In this document: piece by piece, positions 29,890-44,108 of the stretch
Numbering within the stretch: position 1 is the stretch's first letter
How the letters are laid out: each line of letters starts with the position of its first letter
DNA from: Saccharothrix sp. NRRL B-16314
GTDB lineage: Bacteria > Actinomycetota > Actinomycetes > Mycobacteriales > Pseudonocardiaceae
Length of the DNA stretch: 64,000 nucleotides
NCBI RefSeq assembly: GCF_000716595.1
Contig: NZ_JNXC01000022.1
Span: forward strand, 62,001-126,000
Direction: 5' to 3'
The notes under the pieces: generated by a model
What the model was told of the DNA's origin: nothing
Seen by the model: the letters and a program-made list of their open reading frames with translations, nothing else
Database searches by the model: none
Made by a program: the position numbers and the translations under genes

Positions 29890-31241
29890 AGCGTCGGCTC
29901 CAACGGCAGCGTGACGCATGCGGTGAACCCGTCCACGGAGACAAGCGACAGGACACCCTGCCGCGCCTTCACCAACTGGTCCGCGATCGCCAGGCCCAGG
30001 CCCGTGCCCGGTTTGCCCGACCGCCCACGCCAGAACCTCGACGTCGCCAGCGTCAACTCCTCCGCCGTCAGCCCCGGTCCGTCGTCGTGCACCTCCACCC
30101 ACCCCACACCGGCCGAACGGTCCGCGCCCAACGACACCCGCACCGCCCCGCCGTACTTGACCGCGTTGTCCAGCAACACGTCCAGCACTTGCGCCAGGTC
30201 CGACTCCGGGCAGCGCACCAGCACCGGCAACGTCGGCGTCCCCGGCACCGGCACCTGCCAGAACCCCGCCCGGTCGACCACGAGCGCGCCCAGATCGGTC
30301 AACCCAGGCTCACGCCCACCCGCCGCGACCTCCGTGGCCGCGCTCTCCGCCGACGCCAACGCCAACAGCCCGTCCAGCAGCGATTCCAGCCGCTCGATCT
30401 CGGCCACGCCCGCCGTGTACGCGCGCTGACCCTCGGGCTTCACCTGCCCGCTCAACGTGTCCATCCGCAGCCGCAGCGCCGCCATCGGGTTCCGCAACTG
30501 GTGCGACGCGTCCGCGATCAGCCGCCGCTGCTGGTCGGCGGCCTCCGTCACGGCGTCCGACATCCGGTTGAACGACTCCGACAGCTCGCGCACCTCCGGC
30601 GGCCCACTGCTGCCGGCCACGTGCGCCCGCCGTTCACCCGCCGCCACCGCACGCACGCCGACCGCCAACTCCGCCAACGGCTTCAGCAGCCACCGGGCCA
30701 CCGCGACGACCAGCAGGATCGAGATCACCGCCGCCGCCAACGCCCCACCCAGGATCAACAGCCACCGCGTGGTCACGTCTGCCGCAGCGCGCTCCACCGA
30801 AGCCCGGAGCACCACCGCCCCGGCGACCCGCGTGCCCGTGCCGACCGGCCGGGCGAACACCACGTCACCCGACGACCACGGCTTCACCGTCGGCACGGAC
30901 GACGCGGGCTGGTTGCGCAGCGCGGCGTCCAGCACCCTCGCCAGCGACGGGTCTTCCGAGGTCAGGCCCGCCTGGGCGACCGGCTGCCTGCGCGCGTCCA
31001 CCACCACGACGGGCTCGCCGTACAGCTCGACGTAGGCCGTGACCTCGTCCACCAGCGCCGCGTTGTCCCCGGTCGTGTCCGCCTGCTGGGCGAGCGCGGC
31101 GAACCGGTCGAGGTCGGCGGTGCGGGTCAGCACGAACCGCTGGGTGCGTTCGGCGGCCGTCGCCGACAGCAACGGCACCGCGAACGCCGCCACGGCCGCG
31201 GCGGAGAACAACAGCAGCACCAGCAGCAGGCGGCGGCGCAT
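29886..31241 (-). CDS. Sensor histidine kinase
   Basis: A 451-residue two-component kinase. An N-terminal membrane helix and an extracellular domain of ~130 residues are followed by a second helix (~160-185) and a HAMP domain. The H-box is DASHQLRNPMAALRLRMD, with the phospho-accepting His. The N box is LLDNAVKYG, and the ATP lid shows DDGPGL and GTGLGLAI. The start ATG abuts the response regulator's stop. It is followed by the overlapping TAXI lipoprotein gene, which suggests that the kinase senses a ligand-bound lipoprotein. Confidence 0.93.
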   Translation of the reverse strand: MRRRLLLVLLLFSAAAVAAFAVPLLSATAAERTQRFVLTRTADLDRFAALAQQADTTGDNAALVDEVTAYVELYGEPVVVVDARRQPVAQAGLTSEDPSLARVLDAALRNQPASSVPTVKPWSSGDVVFARPVGTGTRVAGAVVLRASVERAAADVTTRWLLILGGALAAAVISILLVVAVARWLLKPLAELAVGVRAVAAGERRAHVAGSSGPPEVRELSESFNRMSDAVTEAADQQRRLIADASHQLRNPMAALRLRMDTLSGQVKPEGQRAYTAGVAEIERLESLLDGLLALASAESAATEVAAGGREPGLTDLGALVVDRAGFWQVPVPGTPTLPVLVRCPESDLAQVLDVLLDNAVKYGGAVRVSLGADRSAGVGWVEVHDDGPGLTAEELTLATSRFWRGRSGKPGTGLGLAIADQLVKARQGVLSLVSVDGFTACVTLPLEPTL

Positions 31242-31913
31242 TCACCCACCCAACCGGTAGCCGAAACCGCGGATCGTCGTCAGCAGGTTCGGCCGGTTCA
31301 GCTTCGCCCGCAGCCCCGCCAGGTGCACGTCCAGGGTCCGCGACACCGCCAGGTACGCGTCACCCCACACCTCGTCCATGAGCTGCTGCCGGCTCACCGC
31401 CGTGCCCGCCCGACTGGCCAGCGCGGCGAGGACGTCGAACTCCTTGGTGGTCAACGAGACCTGCGCGTCGCCGACCGCCACCCGCCTGCCCTCCAGATCG
31501 ATCTCCACGTCGCCGACCCGCACCGTGCGGTCCTTCGGCCCGGTGAGCGCCGCGCTGCGCCGCGCGACCGCGTCCATCCGGGCCAGCAACTCGCCGAGCC
31601 GGACCGGTTTCACCAGGTAGTCGTCCGCGCCGAGGCGCAGGCCGCGCACCAGCGACCGCTCGTCACCCCGCGCGGTGAGCACCAGGACCGGCACCGGCGA
31701 CACCTTCCGGATCTTGCGCAGCACTTCCAGCCCGTCGGTGTCGGGGAGGCCGAGGTCGAGCAGGAGGAGGTCGAAATCGCGGTGGACGAGGAGCGCGTCC
31801 GCGCCGCGGGCCACCCGGCTCGGCCGGTGGTCGTTCGCCTCCAGTGCCTCGACCAGGGCGTCCGCGACCCCGTCGTCGTCCTCGACGAGCAGCACGCGCA
31901 CTTCGTCCACCAC
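31242..31913 (-). CDS. OmpR/PhoB-family response regulator
   Basis: A 223-residue regulator. The receiver domain has acidic residues in VEDDDG, the phosphorylated Asp in LLDLGLPDTDG, and the conserved Lys in YLVKPV. The C-terminal winged helix shows LTTKEFDVLAALA and TTIRGFGYRL. It is the first gene of an RR-kinase-TAXI operon; its TGA is directly followed by the kinase ATG. The DNA target is not known. It is divergent from the GAF-ANTAR gene, with only 45 bases between. Confidence 0.94.
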   Translation of the reverse strand: MVDEVRVLLVEDDDGVADALVEALEANDHRPSRVARGADALLVHRDFDLLLLDLGLPDTDGLEVLRKIRKVSPVPVLVLTARGDERSLVRGLRLGADDYLVKPVRLGELLARMDAVARRSAALTGPKDRTVRVGDVEIDLEGRRVAVGDAQVSLTTKEFDVLAALASRAGTAVSRQQLMDEVWGDAYLAVSRTLDVHLAGLRAKLNRPNLLTTIRGFGYRLGG

Positions 31914-31958
31914 CTTCGGTTGGGGCGATTATGGCCTCCGGGGTGTAGACATTGGCTT

Positions 31959-32759
31959 GTGAGCATCGGAGAACAAGTACCAGCGGCCCTGCTGGACGAG
32001 GCCAGCGAGGCGCTGGAGGAACTGGCCGGAGTGCTGGCGGGCGGCCAGACGCTGAACGACGCGCTCCAGCAGCTGGTCGAATCGGCGTCGCGGGTCATCC
32101 CGGACGCCGAGAACGTGAGCGTGACCGTCGTGGGGCCGAAGGGTGCGTCCACCGAGGCCTGGACCGACGAGAAGGTCGTCGAGATCGACCGCAAGCAGTA
32201 CGAGACCGGTGACGGGCCGTGCCTGGAGGCCAACCGGACCCAGCGGCCGGTGCGGGCCACCGTGGAGGGCGGCCGGGAGAAGTGGCCCGCGTTCGCCGAG
32301 GCCGCCGAGCGCGCGGGCGTGCAGGCGTACCTGTCCGCGCCGATCGTGGTCGAGGACGACGTGATCGGCTCGCTGAACCTCTACAGCTCGGACGGCCGGG
32401 CGTTCGACCCGTTCGACGAGGCGTTGCTGCGGCTGTTCGTCACCGCCGCCTCCACCTCCATCACCGGGTTCCGCCGGTACGAGCGGTCACGTCGACTGGT
32501 CCAGCACTTGCAGCACGCGCTGGAGTCGCGGGGCGAGATCGACCAGGCCAAGGGCGTGCTGATGGCCGCGCACGGCGTCGACGCCGAGGAGGCGTTCGCC
32601 CGGCTGGTGGGCGAGTCGCAGAAGCACAACACCAAGCTGCGCGACGTGGCCCGGAACCTGCTCGCGTCGGTGCGCGGGCCGTCGGGCCAGGCGAACCGGG
32701 GTCAGGACGACCAGTCCGACCAGGCTCAGTCCGACCGGGATTCCGCCGGGGACAGGTAG
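31959..32759 (+). CDS. GAF and ANTAR domain RNA-binding regulator
   Basis: A 266-residue regulator. The GAF sensor domain is at ~30-170 (YETGDGPCLEA, YLSAPIVVEDDVIGSLNLYS). The ANTAR domain is at ~180-235 (LQHALESRGEIDQAKGVLMA, then AFARLVGESQ), followed by a disordered Gln/Asp tail. ANTAR proteins bind paired stem-loops in mRNA leaders and prevent transcription termination. The start is GTG at 31959. The last 34 bases overlap the convergent YchJ-like gene. Targets are unknown. Confidence 0.87.
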   Translation: MSIGEQVPAALLDEASEALEELAGVLAGGQTLNDALQQLVESASRVIPDAENVSVTVVGPKGASTEAWTDEKVVEIDRKQYETGDGPCLEANRTQRPVRATVEGGREKWPAFAEAAERAGVQAYLSAPIVVEDDVIGSLNLYSSDGRAFDPFDEALLRLFVTAASTSITGFRRYERSRRLVQHLQHALESRGEIDQAKGVLMAAHGVDAEEAFARLVGESQKHNTKLRDVARNLLASVRGPSGQANRGQDDQSDQAQSDRDSAGDR

Positions 32760-33115
32760 AGCCAGGCGCCGTCCTCCCGGACGAAACGGCTGTTCTCGTG
32801 CAGCACGTCGCGTTGCCCCTGCCAGCGGTAATGGGCGCGGAACTCCACGGTGCCGGTCGTCTGGAACGGCGTGCCGCCGGTCCGGGACAGGACCTCCAGG
32901 TGGGTCCAGCGCTGGTCGGGGTCCAGGTCCACGGATGCCGGCCGGGTCGACGGGTGCCAGGTCGCCAGCAGGTAGTCCTCGTGGCCCAGGGCGAAGGCGC
33001 TGAAGCGGGAGCGCATCAGGGCCTCGGCCGTCGGAGCCTTGCGGCGGCCCTGGTGGAACGGGCCGCAGCACGTGTCGTAAGGGTCACCCAGGCCACACGG
33101 GCAGCGAGTGGTCAC
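32726..33115 (-). CDS. YchJ-like SEC-C zinc-binding protein
   Basis: A 129-residue UPF0225/YchJ-family protein. CPCGLGDPYDTCCGPFH is the zinc-binding SEC-C-type motif, followed by the family segment EALMRSRFSAFALG and a beta-rich C-terminus (HENSRFVREDGAWLYL). The start is GTG at 33115, four bases after the upstream gene's stop. The molecular role of YchJ proteins is not established. Confidence 0.85.
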   Translation of the reverse strand: MTTRCPCGLGDPYDTCCGPFHQGRRKAPTAEALMRSRFSAFALGHEDYLLATWHPSTRPASVDLDPDQRWTHLEVLSRTGGTPFQTTGTVEFRAHYRWQGQRDVLHENSRFVREDGAWLYLSPAESRSD

Positions 33116-33119
33116 GACG

Positions 33120-33431
33120 TCATTCCGGGCGGTCGCACGCCGTGCGGCCCGAACGGTCGTAGCGCACCCAGGCCAGCGCGTTCTCCGCCTCGCGGTCGCC
33201 GGCGGCGGCCTCGGCCGCGAGGGACGCGTGCACCTGGTAGCGCACGTCCGCCGGCACGGCCGGGTTGACCAGCAGGTTCGCCCGGATGGCCGGCCGCGGG
33301 TCGTCGGCGAGCAGCGCCAACGCCTCGGCGGGCGCGGCGGGGTCGGTCGACAGCGCCTCGCGCACCGCGTCGTCCGGGTCACGGGCAAGCGCGACACCGC
33401 GCGCGGCGGACATCGGTTCGGTCACGGGCAC
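33120..33431 (-). CDS. Small leucine-rich-variant (LRV/HEAT-like) repeat protein
   Basis: About 103 residues, made of short helical repeats of the leucine-rich repeat variant type: DPDDAVREALSTDP, DPRPAIRANLLVNP and VPADVRYQVHAS. Such repeats usually bind proteins. The start could be the GTG at 33431 or an ATG six codons later. It is co-directional with the YchJ-like gene, four bases apart, so the two probably form an operon. Confidence 0.65.
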   Translation of the reverse strand: MPVTEPMSAARGVALARDPDDAVREALSTDPAAPAEALALLADDPRPAIRANLLVNPAVPADVRYQVHASLAAEAAAGDREAENALAWVRYDRSGRTACDRPE

Positions 33432-33444
33432 CAGGATAGAGAGG

Positions 33445-33493
33445 GAAGCGGCCCCCCTCCCGTTGACTGCCAGTCGGGGAGGGGAGCCGCTTC
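33445..33493 (-). terminator. Strong hairpin terminator after the GH6 endoglucanase
   Basis: GAAGCGGC (33445-33452) pairs with GCCGCTTC (33486-33493), and the flanking C-rich and G-rich tracts extend the stem. It separates the cellulase from the small repeat-protein gene on the same strand. Confidence 0.65.
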
Positions 33494-33514
33494 GAGGGAG
33501 GGCCGGCTACGGCG

Positions 33515-35293
<1,779 letters not shown>

Positions 35294-35328
35294 TCAACTC
35301 TGGTGCAGGAAAACGGACAATCGTAGTC

Positions 35329-35342
35329 TGGGAACGCTCCCA
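35329..35342. promoter_or_regulatory. CebR/CelR-type operator, one-base variant
   Basis: TGGGAACGCTCCCA differs from the consensus palindrome at one central position. It lies 39 bases before the start of the secreted GH3 gene. Confidence 0.82.
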
Positions 35343-35381
35343 GACCTCTTTCGATCCCGTTTCCACCCGGAGGCCAACGCA

Positions 35382-40782
<5,401 letters not shown>

Positions 40783-40792
40783 CACCCGATCT

Positions 40793-40831
40793 CGGCACGG
40801 GGCGTTCTGCGCGCCCAGGCGTCCCGTGCCG
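40793..40831 (+). terminator. Hairpin between GH9 and GH48 genes (terminator or attenuator)
   Basis: CGGCACGGGGCG (40793-40804) pairs with CGTCCCGTGCCG (40820-40831), one mismatch. No T-run follows. Because GH48 has no evident promoter or CebR box of its own, this may reduce rather than stop read-through. Confidence 0.55.
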
Positions 40832-40896
40832 ACACCACTCGCCGCACGCCCTTGGAGCTCGCGGATCAATGGCTGATCCGTGCAGGAGGAGGACGC

Positions 40897-43836
40897 ATGA
40901 GGTACCGCACCAGAGCGGGACGGTTGCGAACCGGACCGCTCGCGTTGATAGCCGCGGCGGCAACCGCCGCGGGTGTTATGCCGTTCGTCGCGCCGGTGGC
41001 CAACGCCGCGGTGGCGTGCACGGTCAACTACCAGATCTCCAGCCAGTGGCAGGGTGGGTTCGGCGCCAACGTCAGCATCCGCAACGAGGGTGACGCGGTC
41101 AACAACTGGCGTCTCACGTGGACCTTCCCGGACGGCCAGCGCGTTCAGCAGGGCTGGAACGGCACGTTCACGCAGAGCGGCTCCGCGGTCACCGTGGCGG
41201 CGCCCGGCTGGGCGCCGAACCTCGGTACCGGCGCCACGGTCACGCCCGGCTTCAACGGCTCCTGGACGGGCCAGAACCGGCCGCCGACGGACTTCGCGCT
41301 GAACGGCACGCGCTGCACCGGCCCGAACGTCAACGTCGACCCCACGGTGTCGCTGACGTCCCCGACGACGGGGCAGGCGTTCCAGTCCGGCCAGGCGGTC
41401 GGGCTGGCGGCCTCCGCCGCGGACACCGACGGCACCGTCGCCAAGGTCGAGTTCCTGGCCGACGGCGTGGTCGTCGCGACCGACACGAGCGCCCCGTACA
41501 CGGGTTCGTGGACCGGCGCGACCGTGGGCGAGCACGCGATCGTGGCCCGCGCCACCGATGACAAGGGCGGCATCGGCAACTCCAGCATCGCGAGCATCCG
41601 CGTCATCGCGGGTCAAGCGGTGCAGGTCAGCCCGCCGTCGTTGAGCGTGCGGCAGGGCGGCACCAACACCTTCGGCGTCTCGCTGGCCACCGCGCCCACC
41701 TCGTCGGTGACGGTCGCGGTCGCGCGTTCGGCGGGCAGCACCGACCTGACGGCCGGTCCCGCGTCGCTGACGTTCACCACGTCCAACTGGGCGACCAAGC
41801 AGAACGTCACGGTCACCTCGGCGGCCAACGGCGGCGACCTGGCCACGGCCACGTTCACCGCCAGCGCCACCGGCGTCACCCCGGCGTCGGTCGAGGTCAA
41901 GGAGATCTCCGACTCCGCGTCGGACTTCGAGCAGGCCTTCCTGGACCAGTACGCCAAGATCCACGACCCGGCGAGCGGCTACTTCCGCACGTTCTCCGAC
42001 GGGCTCAAGGTGCCGTACCACTCGATCGAGACGCTGATGGTGGAGGCGCCGGACCACGGTCACCAGACCACGTCCGAGGCGTTCAGCTACTACCTGTGGC
42101 TCGAGGCGAGCTACGCCCGGATCACCAGTGACTGGTCTTCGTTCAAGAAGGCCTGGGCCGCGATGGACAAGTACATCATCCCGGCCACGGCGGACCAGCC
42201 GACGAACAACAAGTACGACGCGTCCAAGCCCGCGACCTACGCTCCCGAGCACCCGCGGATGGACATGTACCCGTCGCAGCTGGAGTCCGGCGTCCCGGTG
42301 GGTCGCGACCCGATCGCGGCCGAGCTGAAGTCGGCCTACGGGACCGACGACATCTACGGCATGCACTGGCTGATCGACGTCGACAACACCTACGGCTTCG
42401 GCCGGTGCGGCGACGAGTCCGACGCGGCGCCCGCGTACATCAACACCTACCAGCGCGGTTCGTCGGAGTCGGTGTGGGAGACCATCCCGCAGCCGTCCTG
42501 CGACACCTTCGCGCACGGTGGGACGAACGGCTTCCTCGACCTGTTCACCAAGGACGCCAGCTACGCCAAGCAGTACAAGTACACCAACGCCCCGGACGCC
42601 GACGCGCGTGCGGTGCAGGTGGCGCTGCTGGCGCAGGAGTGGGCGACCGAGCAGGGCAAGGCCGCCGAGATCGCCCCTGAGATCGCGAAGGCCGCGAAGA
42701 TGGGCGACTACCTCCGCTACGCCATGTTCGACAAGTACTTCAAGAAGATCGGCAACTGCACCAGCCCCTCGTCCTGCCCCGGTGGCACCGGCAAGGACAG
42801 CGCGCACTACCTGATGTCCTGGTACTACGCGTGGGGTGGCGCGACCGACACGTCCGCCGGTTGGGCGTGGCGCATCGGTTCCGGCGCCTCGCACCAGGGC
42901 TACCAGAACCCGCTCGCCGCGCACGCGCTGGCGAACGTGGCGGCCCTGAAGCCGAAGTCGGCGACGGGTCAGCAGGACTGGGCCACGTCGATGACCCGTC
43001 AGCTGGAGATGCTGCAGTGGCTGCAGTCGGCCGACGGCGCCATCGCCGGTGGTGTCACGAACACGTGGGAAGGCTCGTACAGCCAGCCGCCGGCCGGCAC
43101 GCCGACCTTCTACGGCATGTTCTACGACGCCCACCCGGTGTGGCGCGACCCGCCGTCGAACCGCTGGTTCGGCTTCCAGGCGTGGCAGATGGAGCGCACC
43201 GCCGCCCTGTACGAGATGACCGGCAACGCGGCGGCCAAGAAGATCCTCGACAAGTGGGTCCCCTGGGCCATCGCCAACACCACCCTCGGCACCAACGGCC
43301 AGTTCCAGATCCCGTCGGACCTGGAGTGGACCGGCGCTCCGGACACCTGGAACGCCACCAACCCCGGTGCCAACGCGAACCTGCGCGCCAAGGTGCTCAA
43401 CTTCAGCCAGGACGTCGGCATCGCCGCGTCCTACGCCAAGACGCTCCTCAACTACGCGGCCAAGTCGGGCAACGCCCAGGCGAAGACCGTCGGTGAGGGC
43501 CTGTTGACGGCGCTGCTGGCGCACCAGGACGACAAGGGCATCGCGATTCCGGAGGAGCGCAAGGACTACAACCGCTTCGACGACGTCTACAACACGACGA
43601 CGCTCGAGGGTCCGTACGTCCCCGCCGGCTGGTCGGGCGACATGCCCAACGGCGACATCGTGAAGCCGGGCGCGTCGTTCCTCGACATGCGCTCGATGTT
43701 CAAGCAGGACCCGGACTGGCCGAAGGTCCAGGCTTACCTGGACGGCGGCCCCGCGCCGACCTTCACCTACCACCGGTTCTGGGCGCAGGCTGAGATCGCT
43801 ACGGCGTTCCAGCTGCACGTGGAACTGTTCGGGTAG
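40897..43836 (+). CDS. Secreted GH48 exo-cellobiohydrolase with N-terminal CBM2
   Basis: A 979-residue reducing-end cellobiohydrolase, normally the dominant exo-enzyme of bacterial cellulose degradation. The signal peptide spans 1-37. CBM2 is at ~38-145 (SSQWQGGF, NNWRLTW, QQGWNG), an Ig-like domain at ~148-238, and a second beta domain at ~241-340. The GH48 catalytic domain (~341-979) has the proton-donor Glu (~394) in GHQTTSEAFSYYLWLEA and further signature segments APEHPRMDMYP and YHRFWAQAEIA. AGGAGGAGG precedes the ATG. A GGATCA-ATGGC-TGATCC hairpin lies in the 5' leader (40862-40878). Confidence 0.95.
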   Translation: MRYRTRAGRLRTGPLALIAAAATAAGVMPFVAPVANAAVACTVNYQISSQWQGGFGANVSIRNEGDAVNNWRLTWTFPDGQRVQQGWNGTFTQSGSAVTVAAPGWAPNLGTGATVTPGFNGSWTGQNRPPTDFALNGTRCTGPNVNVDPTVSLTSPTTGQAFQSGQAVGLAASAADTDGTVAKVEFLADGVVVATDTSAPYTGSWTGATVGEHAIVARATDDKGGIGNSSIASIRVIAGQAVQVSPPSLSVRQGGTNTFGVSLATAPTSSVTVAVARSAGSTDLTAGPASLTFTTSNWATKQNVTVTSAANGGDLATATFTASATGVTPASVEVKEISDSASDFEQAFLDQYAKIHDPASGYFRTFSDGLKVPYHSIETLMVEAPDHGHQTTSEAFSYYLWLEASYARITSDWSSFKKAWAAMDKYIIPATADQPTNNKYDASKPATYAPEHPRMDMYPSQLESGVPVGRDPIAAELKSAYGTDDIYGMHWLIDVDNTYGFGRCGDESDAAPAYINTYQRGSSESVWETIPQPSCDTFAHGGTNGFLDLFTKDASYAKQYKYTNAPDADARAVQVALLAQEWATEQGKAAEIAPEIAKAAKMGDYLRYAMFDKYFKKIGNCTSPSSCPGGTGKDSAHYLMSWYYAWGGATDTSAGWAWRIGSGASHQGYQNPLAAHALANVAALKPKSATGQQDWATSMTRQLEMLQWLQSADGAIAGGVTNTWEGSYSQPPAGTPTFYGMFYDAHPVWRDPPSNRWFGFQAWQMERTAALYEMTGNAAAKKILDKWVPWAIANTTLGTNGQFQIPSDLEWTGAPDTWNATNPGANANLRAKVLNFSQDVGIAASYAKTLLNYAAKSGNAQAKTVGEGLLTALLAHQDDKGIAIPEERKDYNRFDDVYNTTTLEGPYVPAGWSGDMPNGDIVKPGASFLDMRSMFKQDPDWPKVQAYLDGGPAPTFTYHRFWAQAEIATAFQLHVELFG

Positions 43837-43852
43837 AACCCGAAGGTCGCCG

Positions 43853-43884
43853 ACACCCCCCTCACGACGTGGTGAGGGGGGTGT
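43853..43884 (+). terminator. Strong hairpin terminator after GH48
   Basis: A perfect 13-bp stem: ACACCCCCCTCAC (43853-43865) with GTGAGGGGGGTGT (43872-43884), six-base loop. It ends the GH9-GH48 unit. Confidence 0.85.
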
Positions 43885-44108
43885 TCGGCTTGCGTCGTCT
43901 CAATAGACGGACGCATCCGGGTCTGATGGCCGCGGACATCCTGGTGAAACAGCGTTGAAACTTCGGTGTTGACGCGGGTGAGAGAGCTGTGCCACATTTC
44001 TGGCACCCCGCCCCGATCTACAGGTGGGTACTCGTGACGCGGCGATCGAAACGATTCGATTCAGTGAGCTGCGCATTCGAGCAATTCGACGACCACGAGA
44101 GGTGTGCC

